In this document: positions 1-10,123 of the stretch, one piece after another
Position numbering within the stretch: position 1 is the stretch's first letter
Layout: each line of letters starts with the position of its first letter
DNA from: Silene noctiflora
Taxonomy: Eukaryota > Streptophyta > Magnoliopsida > Caryophyllales > Caryophyllaceae
Assembly (NCBI GenBank): GCA_009801015.1
Contig: VHZZ01000738.1
Coordinates: 5,123 to 26,043 of the forward strand
Length of the DNA: 20,921 nt
Reading direction: 5' to 3'
Translations under genes and position numbers: made by a program
Notes under the pieces: generated by a model
Seen by the model: the letters and a program-made list of their open reading frames with translations, nothing else
What the model was told of the DNA's origin: nothing
The model's database searches: none

Positions 1-1200
1 AAAAAACCATTTTTCATCTATGTGAACTAGATTACTTTGATCCTTAAAAACAAACTGTTTGGTATTTTTATCATATTTCAANTGTGAAAGACAATAAATT
101 AATCTATCAAGTTTGTTCTTATCTGACAAAAGTGGCTTGATTGCATTTGTGTGTGAGTCAATTAGCTTTGCTGATACTCATCTGCTGATTGTTGATTGAC
201 TAACACCCATGCCCTCACTGACTTCATGCTGAGTTGTCCTCTTGCCCAACTCCAAACTCTCTAGCTGGGTAGTGTCAAAGTTCAGTCTCTTTGGCATTCT
301 TCTACCTTTCAGCTTGTTTTTGACATTGATACCTTCCCCTGATGCATATTGTTTTTTTCCTACATTCCAAATATCTGTGCTTGTTTTTCTGCAAACCCCA
401 AACTATGTTGCTATTGCTGACATTGAACCATGCTTTGGTTTTCAATCAATGTTTTTTTCTAGTAAAAGTTCACAGATTCTTGACCTTTCTAAGTTATCCA
501 GATTCTTTGTCTTCATTTATTGAGAATGTTTTTTGTTTGCTTTATGAAATGGTAAGAAAGTTGTTCTTTGGCTATATGCAAATAAATGACTGGTTATGGA
601 CTCAGCAATTCTATTTATATAGTTAAACAGATTTTCACATTGTTTGAATCCATTTGGGCGCATAAATGAAATGTTTATGAAATATGGCTCCTAATTTGAA
701 ATTTGGTGCCAAATTTTCACTTAGGCAACTTGCTTTGAGTTTGATGACTTTGACAGTTTTGTTTTGCTTAAAAGACAAAGGAGAAACCCATCATCAAATC
801 TGAAGTCCTCTAATCAAGTTCCATCATTTTTTTTTTTGGTTTGTTGTACCCTGATTAACTGTAATTCATTAACAATACACTAATCTTATGTACTTAAATT
901 TATTAGACCTTTTTATTTTGGTAAATGGAGGCATGTCTCCATATGTAATGGTTGGTAAACAACCTTGTTTTGTAAACAATACAGTAATGTTGTCTAGTTA
1001 AGTGATTTTCGAGTTGTATTATCTATGTTAATGGAAAGCAGTAATCCCTTTGTTAAGCAGGTAAAACGATGTGTTTAGTTTTTGGAGGGAACAATTACCC
1101 AGCCATTTTATGTTATTTAACCCCTAATTAATTACCCCTCTCTCCAATCTACAAACCCCACCAATCTCCTTTATGCATATTCTATTATATTCCTTAAGTA
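1..1200. other. AT-rich intergenic DNA, no gene supported
   Basis: The sequence is T-rich on the plus strand with only short, hydrophobic, low-complexity reading frames (for example 242-523) that show no recognisable domain. Such frames are expected by chance in T-rich DNA. A single N at 82 marks an assembly join. It could be intron or UTR of a gene lying to the left of the window, but nothing here shows this. Confidence 0.5.
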
Positions 1201-1245
1201 TTGTGCCAACATCAAAGGGGAAGAAAATCCTGAATAGGAGGGAGT
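1200..1245. mobile_element. Possible Stowaway-type MITE end (remnant)
   Basis: The stretch ending GGAGGGAGTA at about 1236-1245, preceded by an AAAATCCTGAATA-like segment, resembles one terminus of Tc1/Mariner-type Stowaway MITEs, which end in GGAGGGAG followed by a TA target. I could not find a matching opposite terminus upstream, so this is at best a truncated copy. Confidence 0.3.
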
Positions 1246-3136
1246 ATTATCTAATACTCTAAAAATTGTTTTATATTCTAGTTTTTTTTTTTTTCTTCCC
1301 CTAATTATTCCATGTGGGATGTATTTCTACTGTTAATAGAAATCTAAAAAAAAAAACTAGTTTAAATATGTTTGGTATCGGGTTATTATATAGTCAACTC
1401 TAATCTAGTCTCTAATATTTTCTCGTCTAAAATTGTTTTCTGCCCTATTTCAATTCCTTTATTTCTACCTCTAATTTTTTTCCATGTGAGATATATTTGG
1501 AAGTCCTAATTTAAATAGGTCTAATGTCAAATATTATCTACTCTAAAAATTGTTTTATACCCTATATATTGCTCCTCCTAATTAAAATCTAAAAAATATT
1601 TAAATAGGTAATTTTAAAAAGTTGGAACATTGTTTTATAATCAACTCGATTGTCTAATATTATATACTCTAAAAATTATTGTATACCTTATTACTATTTT
1701 CTCTTCCTATAATTTTTCCATGTGGGATGTATTGCTACTGCTAATCAAAATCTAAAAAACTATTAAATAGATAGTTTAAAAAAGTTGGAACTTTATTTTA
1801 TAATCAACTTTACTATCTATTGTTATCTACTACTCTTAAAATTCCCCTAATTTTTCCGTGTGGGATATATTTACTACTCCTAATTTAAATAGTATATTGT
1901 CTAATATTATGTACTCTTAAATTTTTTTTACATATTTTCTTTCTTTGTTCCCCTAATTTTACCATGTTGGATATATTGCTCCTCCTAATTAAAAAAATAA
2001 AAAATATTTAAATAGGTAGTTTTAAAAAGTTGAAACTTTATTTTATAATCAATTCTACGTCTAATACTATCTACTCTAAAAATTATTTTATACCTTATTC
2101 CCTTTATTTCTTCCGATAATTTTTCATGTGGGATATATTGCTATTGCTAATTAAAATCTAAAAAATGTTAAATAGATAGTTTTAAAAAGTTAGAACTTTA
2201 TTTTATAATCAACTCTACTGTCTAATATTATCTACTACTCTAAAAAAAGTTAGGAACTTTATTTATAATCAACTTTACTATCTATTGTTATCTACTACTC
2301 TTAAAATTCCCCTAATTTTTCCGTGTGGGATATATTTACTACTCCTAATTTAAATAGTATATTGTCTAATATTATGTACTCTTAAATTTTTTTTACATAT
2401 TTTCTTTCTTTGTTCCCCTAATTTTACCATGTTGGATATATTGCTCCTCCTAATTAAAAAAATAAAAAATATTTAAATAGGTAGTTTTAAAAAGTTGAAA
2501 CTTTATTTTATAATCAATTCTACGTCTAATACTATCTACTCTAAAAATTATTTTATACCTTATTCCCTTTGTTTCTTACGATAATTTTTCATGTGGGATA
2601 TATTGCTATTGCTAATTAAAATCTAAAAAATGTTAATTAGATAGTTTAAAAAAAGATAATTAAAAAAAATATATTTAAATAGGTAGTTTTAAAAAGTTAA
2701 AACTTTATTTTATAATCAATTCTACATCTAATATTATCTACTCTAAAAATTATTTTATACCTTATTCCTTTTATTTCTTCCGATAATTTTTCATGTGGCA
2801 TATATTGCTATTGCTAATTAAAATCTAAAAAAATGTTAAATAGATAGTTTAAAAAAAGTTGGAACTTTATTTTATAATCAACTCTACTGTCTAATATTAT
2901 CTACTACTCTAAAAAAATTATACCATATTTCATTTCTTTTTTGCCCCTAAGTTTTCTATTTGAGATATATATTTACATACTACTCCTGATTTACATAGGT
3001 GTACTGTTTAATATTATGTACCCTAATTATACCCTATTTTCTTTCTTTCTTCTCCTAATTTTTAGATGTGGAATATATTGTCAATCCTAATTAAAAATCT
3101 ATAAAATATTTAAATAGGTAGTTTAAAAAAGTTGGA
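1246..3136. repeat. AT-rich degenerate tandem array
   Basis: A motif built from CCATGTGGGATATATT, then TGCTACTCCTAATTAAAATC, then TTTAAATAGGTAGTTT, AAAAAGTTGGAACTTTA and TAATCAACTCTACTGTC recurs across the whole interval. I count about a dozen occurrences of the GTGGGATATATT core, near 1315, 1482, 1719, 1857, 1963, 2125, 2321, 2428, 2590, 2790, 2955 and 3064. Spacing is irregular, roughly 105-200 bp, so the unit is degenerate with insertions and deletions. No protein is encoded. It resembles a decayed minisatellite or the expanded interior of a non-coding transposon. The family is not recognised. Confidence 0.8.
1787..2650. repeat. Recent ~465-bp direct duplication within the array
   Basis: The segment from about 1787 to 2185 reappears at about 2253 to 2650 with an offset of 465-466 bp. 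The copies are almost identical over about 400 bp: I see a one-base deletion near 2261, changes near 2571 and 2578, and divergence only after about 2635. This is much more alike than the surrounding units are to each other, so it is a young higher-order duplication inside an older array (or an assembly duplication, although no N separates the copies). Confidence 0.85.
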
Positions 3137-3210
3137 GACTACCACGTCGCTCGAAAAAAACCTCAATGTATATTTATATTGATTATCTTTGTTTACTAAT
3201 AACCTTTTTG

Positions 3211-3374
3211 CAAGGGAGTCTTAACAAAATAAAATGATGCCGCAAATATTAATGCACAATTGTACTATGCTTTAAAATTTGTATTGTGTACCGTCAATAA
3301 AACTTGTAAATTCGGTGACCAAGACTAGTCCCAGTTCCATTGCTCGTGACTGCACGGGGTGTTAGACGCCCCTG
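3211..3374. mobile_element. hAT-type MITE, copy 1 (TSD CCTTTTTG)
   Basis: The element starts CAAGGGAGTCTTA and ends TTAGACGCCCCTG, which are imperfect inverted repeats of each other (consensus CAGGGGCGTCTTA). It is flanked by a perfect 8-bp direct repeat CCTTTTTG at 3203-3210 and 3375-3382. An 8-bp target duplication and CAGGGG termini are characteristic of hAT transposons. The interior shares long blocks with the copies at 4319 and 18606 (AAATATTAATG..., ATAAAGCTTATAAATTCGGTG-like, GTTGCACGGGG-like). It encodes nothing and depends on an hAT transposase elsewhere. At 164 bp it is shorter than its two relatives, having lost about 20 bp near the left end. Confidence 0.85.
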
Positions 3375-3382
3375 CCTTTTTG

Positions 3383-4318
3383 TAAGGAGTTCCAGTGGAC
3401 ATGCTTATTACGCCTGGCGAAGTTGCTCATCACAGTGCCTGAAAGCCTGAGTTAAGTTAACTTTGTGATCAAATATTACAATAATCGGAGTTCGAGATTG
3501 AGATTGCAGCAACAAAACTGCTGGAGAGATTAGGAAATTTTAAACAAGAATGCTAGTACAGGAATAGTTGAGTTGCAAGTGCATAAGTTCAAGTGTTTCG
3601 TATGTTGTAAGTTGGCTCTGTAAGAGCTAATAGGAAACCAGAAATAAAATTTTAACAATATGCAAAAGAAAAGCGATTTGAGTGATCAGTCTAATAAAAA
3701 GGATGGTTGACCCTAATAGAATAATACACGTGATTTACAGATTATCACGTATATGACATATCCGCAGGGTAGTGTTTTACTTTGTCTCCACCAAAAGTAG
3801 GAGCTGCAGCCTGCAAGTTCTATTCTTAATCTGAGAAATGGAGTTTTGAGTACTGATACAAATATCATAGGTAGACCAATACTTTTCTAATGAAATCGAT
3901 CAGTTAGCAATTAGCATAGCAATAGGGCCAAATTGCCAATAGTCCAGTTAGACCTGGCCAACCGCGCAATTTCCAAACAGCCCACAGAACTCACCTACTT
4001 TTATAGAGCCGGGGTCGGGCCCCCATAAGAGGCATGACCTGCCCCAGACCCGCCAAAAAAAAAAAGCAGATAGGGCAGGGTTACGGTCATGCTTGAGTCA
4101 GCCCGGCCCAACCCTACACATTCGAGATTTAGAGGGGGTCGGTTTAGGGCCTGAGTTTCTAGGCTTGACCCGATGTGAGCTGGCCCATCCCATGGCAAGG
4201 TCTAAGTCCAATTTTACCTTCATCCCACAAATATTGTGGAAAAAAAGAAACCTTTATCCCAGCAATCCTGCAAAAAAACTTGGGTCACAATGTGACATCC
4301 AAGTCTCCAACTTACAAG
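3383..4318. other. Intergenic, with a GGGTCGGGCCC-type repeat tract
   Basis: No gene is supported. The portion at about 3990-4200 is locally GC-rich and contains GGGTCGGGCCC, AGCCCGGCCCAACCC and TTGACCCGATGTGAGC strings. These belong to the same style of degenerate GGGTC/GACCC repeat seen at 20387-20754. The short open frames on both strands of this part come from the repeat composition and have no recognisable domain. Confidence 0.5.
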
Positions 4319-4506
4319 CAGGGGCGTCTTGTAACAAAGAGAGGCCCGGTGCACGGCAAAAAAATGAGGCCCTAAATATTAATGTACAAGTGTATTATAC
4401 TTTGATGTTTATATTGAATTTCATCAATAAAGCTTATAAATTCGGTGTCCAAAATCGGAGGCCCTGTTCCTCCGCCAGTGGTTGCACGGGGTCTTAGACG
4501 CCACTG
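4319..4506. mobile_element. hAT-type MITE, copy 2 (TSD CTTACAAG)
   Basis: The element begins CAGGGGCGTCTTG and ends TTAGACGCCACTG, with terminal inverted repeats of about 12 bp. A perfect 8-bp target duplication CTTACAAG lies at 4311-4318 and 4507-4514. Its 188-bp interior aligns with the copies at 3211 and 18606. It is non-coding, so a non-autonomous hAT derivative. The perfect duplication indicates that the boundaries are exact and the insertion is not very old. Confidence 0.9.
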
Positions 4507-4597
4507 CTTACAAGTCAAGAGTCAAGACCCTTACAGTCACATCAACCACTGTTGAATATACAACATACATGCAATTTACTATTCATGCCTCCTGCAG

Positions 4598-4621
4598 ATA
4601 TATATATATATATATATATAT
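4598..4621. repeat. (AT)12 microsatellite
   Basis: Twelve uninterrupted AT dinucleotides. Confidence 0.95.
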
Positions 4622-6490
4622 TGAAGTGCTCCACATTGTAATTCAGTAAATGATCAAAAAGCATCTTAAACACACATGGATTTCGAGGCAAGTCTGCAAC
4701 TACTGACTGGCGAGTAACAACATTTATCAGGACGGCCTATCAAGTACGCAAGAAAAGTCAGGTGGTTCACTGGACCGGCCCAACCAGCACGCAAAAGAAG
4801 TGGGTATATACAATGCATTTTCACACCAAACCGTCCCTAAGTCGTTAGCCCGCTTGTAAGAGAGCCACAAAATACATTTCAGGGCTGCCTGCGCCCGGCC
4901 AAGAGGACATTTGATCAACTTCAGTACAAACTATGACGAATCCAGAAAACATACCCGGAACAAAAAGGCTATGAAACTAAATGTGTACTTGATCGCAATC
5001 AAACAGCATAATAAAAATGCGTCCAGTGCAGATATAAAAATTTGAATGGCTGAACAAGGAGGAACTTCACTTACCAATAATACTTAAGTAGAGCCTCTCA
5101 GATGTCAAAACTTGAATTATGTCTGGCACTTATTCGTCCCTGGAGTTTCAGGATGCTAAATGCTTCCAATAGTACCTCAGTGATCTCTATTCAGTGACTC
5201 TTTGAATCTCACTGATTATGCTACTGTTCCAAATGATGCCAATATATCACGAAGACCAACATAGAGTTAGTCACAGATCTTCCACTTCAAATGGTGTTTC
5301 ATCTCCCGCTCAAATTGCCACCCATATTACCCGTTTCTTCATATGAACTCGCATACAAGTGTCGGATACCCGACCCTGGACACTTCATGCTAAGCCCGAA
5401 CAAAAGAATGCCTCATAAAATAGTCCAATACAATACTTGGACACACACCCGAGTCAAATTATTTTAAACTCAATTCTAGCCGGGTCTAAGTAACATAAAT
5501 TGCTACATCATGCACTAGTAACACTTCGTAGGAGTTATATAGTTCAACGTGGTGATGTGGCACTGAGGCAGAAAAAGGAGTGGGTATCAGAACGGACGCC
5601 ATTTTGGTACACATGTGATCCTTTCTCAGGTAAAGCATTGATGTTTTATTTGGTTCAAAGCACTGGAGTCATACTGGCATTGGCGAATAACACCAGTAAT
5701 ACACAATTCTTCATTTACCACTTCTGTAGAAAGCATTGTGAAGATCTAACAGTAGTAATTGTCCTTAAAATTAGAAACACACAGCTATCAATCAAACATT
5801 TGTCATCGGGCAATCCTTGAACACAAATATTTTTTGGAGTCGTCACTGTTTATATCATTGGTTCATTTGTCACCCAAATTAACGTGGTCAATTGATCCCC
5901 TACTAAACCTGATGTTCCAGACCCAACAAACCGAAATAAGTCCTGACTCAATATGACGTGACCCCATCCGAACTATTCCAAATATTCACGACCTAAATCA
6001 ACCCACTCCCGCAACAACCCAAATTTGAAACAGCTCGAACCACCTAATTGCCAACTCTATGCGGACCTACCTATCATTGTTTATTCACTTCTCATATGTT
6101 ATCAATTGTTTTCCTTCTATATTCTATTCCATAAATTTGCAGGCAATTACAGCCTTACCAGCTACAGCACAACAGGTTCATGCATACCATAATAGCCAAG
6201 TGCAGTGATAATGTGCAAACTATCAAAGCAAACCACTAACTTCAGTCTAAGCTTATTTGAAGAACCCGCTCAACATATGACCAACTTAAAGCGACTCTTT
6301 GGAAGAAAATCCAATAACTAATTTATCTAGCTAACATATGGTCACTTGTGTCAGCAGCAAGTAGTTGTCAAATTTTGTGGTTTTTTGCAAGTGAGGATTT
6401 CAGGATGAATAATTTAATTATTCTGATATCGACCATCAACAAGAAGCTTTAAGCACATAACAACTCAAAGACAAAAGACAACAACATTAC
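4622..6490. other. Intergenic DNA with weak exon-like pieces
   Basis: I see no complete gene. A GACCC/ATCCGAACT tract at about 5370-5480 and 5930-6060 again resembles the degenerate GGGTCGG repeats. One plus-strand stretch at about 5544-5630 is open and sits between TATATAG and CTCAG/GTAAAG, which could pass for an exon, but its reverse strand is also open and neither peptide is recognisable. It is recorded as undetermined, not as a gene. Confidence 0.4.
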
Positions 6491-6638
6491 CGTATTGCCA
6501 CGATGACTCCAGCCAATAGCGAGGTAATGGGGTAGGATATTCGCAGCCTTACTCCTGTTAACAACAGACAAAGGCTGTTTTCTAGATGACTCACGGATAT
6601 GCATCTCGTCAATAGATATTAATTCCAAGTCACCATGA
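6491..6638 (-). CDS. Possible unassigned internal exon
   Basis: On the minus strand a 148-nt open segment is bounded by an acceptor-like TTTGTTTGTGATAG (rc of about 6639-6652) and a donor-like GTAATG (rc of 6485-6490). It reads as about 49 residues with ordinary composition, including the pieces DLELISIDEMHIRE, VVNRSKAANILPHY and LAIGWSHRGNT. It is richer in G+C than the flanking DNA. It lies about 410 bp beyond the stop codon of the F-box gene on the same strand. I do not recognise the family and found no convincing partner exons. It may be a gene relic, part of a neighbouring spliced gene, or chance. Confidence 0.3.
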
Positions 6639-7050
6639 CTATCACAAACAAAAGTAACATGTTATAGCGGAAATGACACAATTTGTACAGTTACAGGCAG
6701 TACTCATTCAGAAATGGGAGCAAGGCATATATAATTTACATCAAATATTTTTGTAATGTTGCCAAAAAAAAAATTATGTAAAAAAATATCAGCTCCAATA
6801 TAATGAGCTCTTCACGAAATGTTCAAGGGATTATTGTATTCAATTATAGTACAACATAACATTTGACAAGATATGCATGGTCAAAAGAAACTCTACACAA
6901 TTACTCATCTGACATATAGCATCTAGTAAATCAACAAGGCGGCTAACTCTAGTTCAGAATACCAATCACAAGTTTACAATTATACATTCTCACCACACAC
7001 ATAACATTACAGAGTACTCAACAAGAGGGAATACAATCGAAATCAACAAT

Positions 7051-8268
7051 CTAAGCAAACAGAACCTGGGAGCTTGACGGAGTCAAGTCAGAGAAGCCCT
7101 CATGAGCATCGACCACATGCCATATAACAGCAAAGCTTGATTTCTTCTCCGACTGACTTTTCTGGTTACCCTTCAAAATCCGGCCAACAGCCACGTGGAA
7201 ATCGCGGCCAACAACATAGATTTTGGCATCACAGGAATTCACCGAGAAAGGTTTACATATTTGTTCAGGTAAAGGAGATCCTTGCACTGTTTCCCAGGAA
7301 TCGGAATCAACATCATAGACCTTGAGCTTCATCCTTTCATGTTCTGATACCACAAAAAGATGTCCATAAACAACAACACTTGATCCTGTCCATCCTTCCC
7401 TTAATCCAACTGCCATATTCTCCCAATAATTAGTTTTCGGGTCATACACCTGACCTCTAGGGGATACAAAGAATGGCCACAACCATCCTTCTGTAACTAA
7501 AAGCTTCCCGTTAAGAACAGCTGCATCATAAGAGGCCATATTTGTTCCCATGCTTGCAATTGGCCGCCAATTTCCCGTGTTGGGGTCCATAACCTCGGCC
7601 GAATCAAGCTCAAACAAGTCTGAGCTATTCCCTCCAGCCACATAAACCATCCCATCGATCAATCCAGTAGCAAAAAATGACCTTGCAGTATTCATTTGAT
7701 TCAAAACAGTCCAACGATTCTTATATATTTCATATTTCAACACAACATCAAGCGGGCAATCGACATCCGATACCATCCCGCCACACACAAAAAGAACCCC
7801 CTCTTTTGGGATTGCAACACATCGAAATCCGTGGGGGCAAACTTTCTCCCTACAAGGCATTGCAGGAATGGTATGCCAAGTGAAATGAACAAGGTCAAGA
7901 ACCCGCCATTGTATCTTTCCCGTGCACTTGTGGAAAGCAAACACGAATAACCAAGGATTGTGAAACCCAAACTCCTTCCTACGGGTGAAAAACCGGTCCT
8001 TACTACCTAGCAACAAGTGCCATCTTTTGCACACCACTCTACAAGCACCATGGCTCTCAATAGGTAGCCTCAACAAGCAATTGAGAGCCACATCATCCGG
8101 AAGCCCCGGAATTAATGGCTGCCCTTTTATGGCTAACTCCATGTCAGAGGAGAGATCTACAAAAGGCGATTTAATTGCAGCTACTCGAAACTTGGGGGAT
8201 AATGATAGTTGAGAATCACCAAGCTTGTAAACTGGTGAATGGTTTGAAGACATTCTCACCCTTTGCAT
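7051..8268 (-). CDS. F-box/kelch-repeat protein (At1g30090-like)
   Basis: A 405-residue intact open frame, apparently one exon, ending in TAG. F-box proteins are the substrate-binding subunits of SCF (SKP1-Cullin-F-box) ubiquitin ligases; the kelch propeller usually binds the target. An F-box lies at about residues 52-90 (LIPGLPDDVALNCLLRLP, then VCKRWHLLL). Kelch-type repeats follow between about 155 and 355, marked by FVCGG (160-164), VYVAGG (208-213), LLVTEGW (256-262) and IYVVG (350-354), with spaced W/Y residues. From memory the closest relative is Arabidopsis At1g30090, sharing the N-terminal start MQRVR, the central GKLLVTEGWLWPFFVSPRGQ segment and the C-terminal QxLFA ending; length is similar (about 400). 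This start is chosen because it matches that N-terminus. The substrate is not known from sequence. The codons look normal and there is no disruption. Confidence 0.95.
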   Translation of the reverse strand: MQRVRMSSNHSPVYKLGDSQLSLSPKFRVAAIKSPFVDLSSDMELAIKGQPLIPGLPDDVALNCLLRLPIESHGACRVVCKRWHLLLGSKDRFFTRRKEFGFHNPWLFVFAFHKCTGKIQWRVLDLVHFTWHTIPAMPCREKVCPHGFRCVAIPKEGVLFVCGGMVSDVDCPLDVVLKYEIYKNRWTVLNQMNTARSFFATGLIDGMVYVAGGNSSDLFELDSAEVMDPNTGNWRPIASMGTNMASYDAAVLNGKLLVTEGWLWPFFVSPRGQVYDPKTNYWENMAVGLREGWTGSSVVVYGHLFVVSEHERMKLKVYDVDSDSWETVQGSPLPEQICKPFSVNSCDAKIYVVGRDFHVAVGRILKGNQKSQSEKKSSFAVIWHVVDAHEGFSDLTPSSSQVLFA

Positions 8269-9010
8269 CTTTTCTTCCTCTATAAATTACGCACAACAAT
8301 ACCAATTCTATGGTTTTCCCTAAGTAACCTAACTAAAACCTCTTTATTTCAATTTTCCTAAACTAGAACATTTTCACAAAAGTTTGGACGGAAAGTAGAG
8401 TACACCAACTTCTCAAATATCTCCTCCAAGACAATACCACATGAAGCAACCAAAATTCACAAACAAAAACAACTACATAAAAATTACTCGTACATATACA
8501 CATAAACAGACCTTAATAATTCTTTTTTCATCTGATCATCAGATAGCACAAACAATACTTTTTACATCAACTAAACAGTAATAATCAACAGTGTAAAAAA
8601 AACAGGTACAAGTTTCAGCACTTTACCAAAATATTTGGTATGAAAAACACCCAGAAAGAATCAAGCAAAACCCAGATGATTTTTTGTTAAGATATTGAAT
8701 CTTTCAAATAAATTCATTGAAAATGAAAGAAATAAATAAATTGAAGAAAGAAAAATAAGACACGACAGCAGAACAAGTAAGAAGAAGACGTACAAAGATG
8801 AAAAAAAGTAGTGTAGATAGGAGAAATTAGCTGGAAAATAAAGGTATCAAACTGTTGATGTGTGTGTATTGTGAGTGTTTATGGCAACTTGGCGAGATTA
8901 TTGCAGAGAAGGATACTAGGAAGGAAGGAAGGAAGGAATGATGGATGGATGGATGGATGGAAGGAGAACGCACCTTTCTATCACTTACCGAGTATTTATT
9001 TTCCTTTGTT
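8269..9010 (-). promoter_or_regulatory. Probable 5' leader and promoter of the F-box gene
   Basis: On the minus strand this region reads as a CT-rich leader: the repeat at 8918-8960 becomes (CCAT)n and (TTCC)n, followed by AGTTGCC, CACTCACAATACACACAC and then T-rich sequence into the start codon. The T-rich part (about 8290-8780) contains many ATGs, which suggests that it is a 5'-UTR intron (several GTAC/AG options) rather than mature leader. A TATA-like AAATAAATA (rc of about 8993-9003) lies just upstream of the pyrimidine-rich repeats. Exact transcription start and splice sites cannot be fixed here. Confidence 0.4.
8918..8960. repeat. (GGAA)n / (ATGG)n compound microsatellite
   Basis: About five GGAA units at 8918-8938 are followed by five ATGG units at 8941-8960. 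The minus-strand reading is pyrimidine-rich and falls in the presumed leader or core promoter of the F-box gene, so length changes could affect expression. Confidence 0.9.
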
Positions 9011-9095
9011 TTTATTTGGTTGTTCATCATCTTGCGTTCTAGACTTTAATATCAAGGGACATTATGACAAAACTAACCCGGGTAACTTACAACTA

Positions 9096-9835
9096 TGCCA
9101 AACTACCAAATTAGTAAAAAAAAAAAAAAAACCAAGCGTAATTATTAAAGGATGGTGCTCATTTATGGACGGATTTTACTTTTTTTATGGACGTAAATGA
9201 CCAATCTATCCCTCACATATCTACCCCCATTTTTATGTTTAGCAATCTCCTATCAGCATGTCAACCACCACCCCTGTCAACTGCTGCCACCACCCAGACT
9301 AGACTCGTCGCCACCCCACCCGCCCTCTTTGACAACACCCACCACATGACCCGCCGATCTCTGACCACACCACCCTAGACTCACCGAGACCCACCCAAAC
9401 TCGCATTTCCCCTCCCAACCCGGCTAGACCCCACACCCAAACCTTCTGCACGACAACCTCCTACACCCACCGTCCCCTCCGTGACCCATCCGCCACCATA
9501 AGCCCCCTCCCCCGCCAGCTTTTCTCCATAAGCTCTACTTTTCATAAACCCCAATTTCACTAACCCTAATTTAATTTATTTTACTTAGTTGATACAAAAA
9601 AATTGATGCATAAGTAGTGAAATTAGAATTAGTACTTAACTAATTGAGAATTATAATCCCTGATTAAGTAATTTGTTGACGATTTGATTAATTTTGAGAG
9701 GAGTAAAAGGGAGAATGTTTTTTTTTTTTTTTTGAAGGGCAATGTATGGAAAATTTATGACAAAATGTCCATGAATGAGTAAAAGTCGTACATGAAAAAG
9801 CAACTACGTTATTAAATTGGTGGTCTTAAAGAAAT
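9096..9835. mobile_element. Candidate element with long imperfect inverted arms and C-rich core
   Basis: The left arm (about 9096-9215: ACCAAATTAGTAA, GCTCATTTATGGACGG, TTTTACT, TATGGACGTAAATGAC) matches the reverse complement of the right arm (about 9735-9827: ACCAATTTAATAACG, GCTTTTTCATGTACGA, TTTTACT, CATGGACATTTTGTC) with gaps. The arms enclose a core at about 9210-9500 that is very C-rich and G-poor, and homopolymer runs near 9117-9131 and 9719-9734. Long inverted arms around unrelated sequence fit a Mutator-like MITE or a pack-MULE-like element. I could not identify a target duplication. The open frame at 9187-9378 has no recognised domain. Confidence 0.45.
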
Positions 9836-9940
9836 TTTACTTGTGATAAATTATTAAAAAATATATAGGAGTAATGAAAAATTGGCTAAAAAGGTTTCAT
9901 TCTAACAAATTCTCTATTGTATCAAATTTGACAAAACTAT

Positions 9941-10123
9941 GGGCCCGTTCTTTTGGACTGAAACTATCTGAACTGAACTCAATGAAACTGAACTGAACTG
10001 AACTTGATGGATCTGAACTAAACTGAAATAAAGAGTTAATTTGAGAAGAGAAAAATTGAACTGGACTGAGCTGAAGTGAATAAAGCTGAATTAAACTGAA
10101 ATTAAGTCCAAAAGAATAAGGCC
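9941..10123. mobile_element. MITE with GGGCCCGTTCTTTTGGACT terminus
   Basis: The left end GGGCCCGTTCTTTTGGACT is mirrored by the right end AGTCCAAAAGAATAAGGCC, an inverted repeat of about 18 bp with a few differences. The interior is made of CTGAA/ACTGAACTGAAC repeats and codes for nothing. No clear target duplication is visible (flanks AAAACTAT and GGTAGCAA), so the superfamily is left open. Confidence 0.75.

Noticed and set aside
242..626. Overlapping hydrophobic open frames near the left edge
   Set aside because: The T-rich composition explains the Phe/Leu/Ser-rich peptides; there is no domain, and two frames are open over the same bases.
1246..3136. AT-rich array as a centromeric satellite
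   Set aside because: The units are too irregular in length and too few; no uniform monomer is seen.
4001..4497. Open frames of 65-134 codons on both strands
   Set aside because: They span a GGGTC-type repeat and a hAT MITE with a verified target duplication; the peptide has no recognisable domain.
5500..5820. 106-codon plus-strand frame
   Set aside because: No recognisable family and chance-like composition; kept only as an exon-like observation for 5544-5630.
7677..8212. Several open frames overlapping the F-box gene in other frames
   Set aside because: They are shadows of a well-supported coding sequence.
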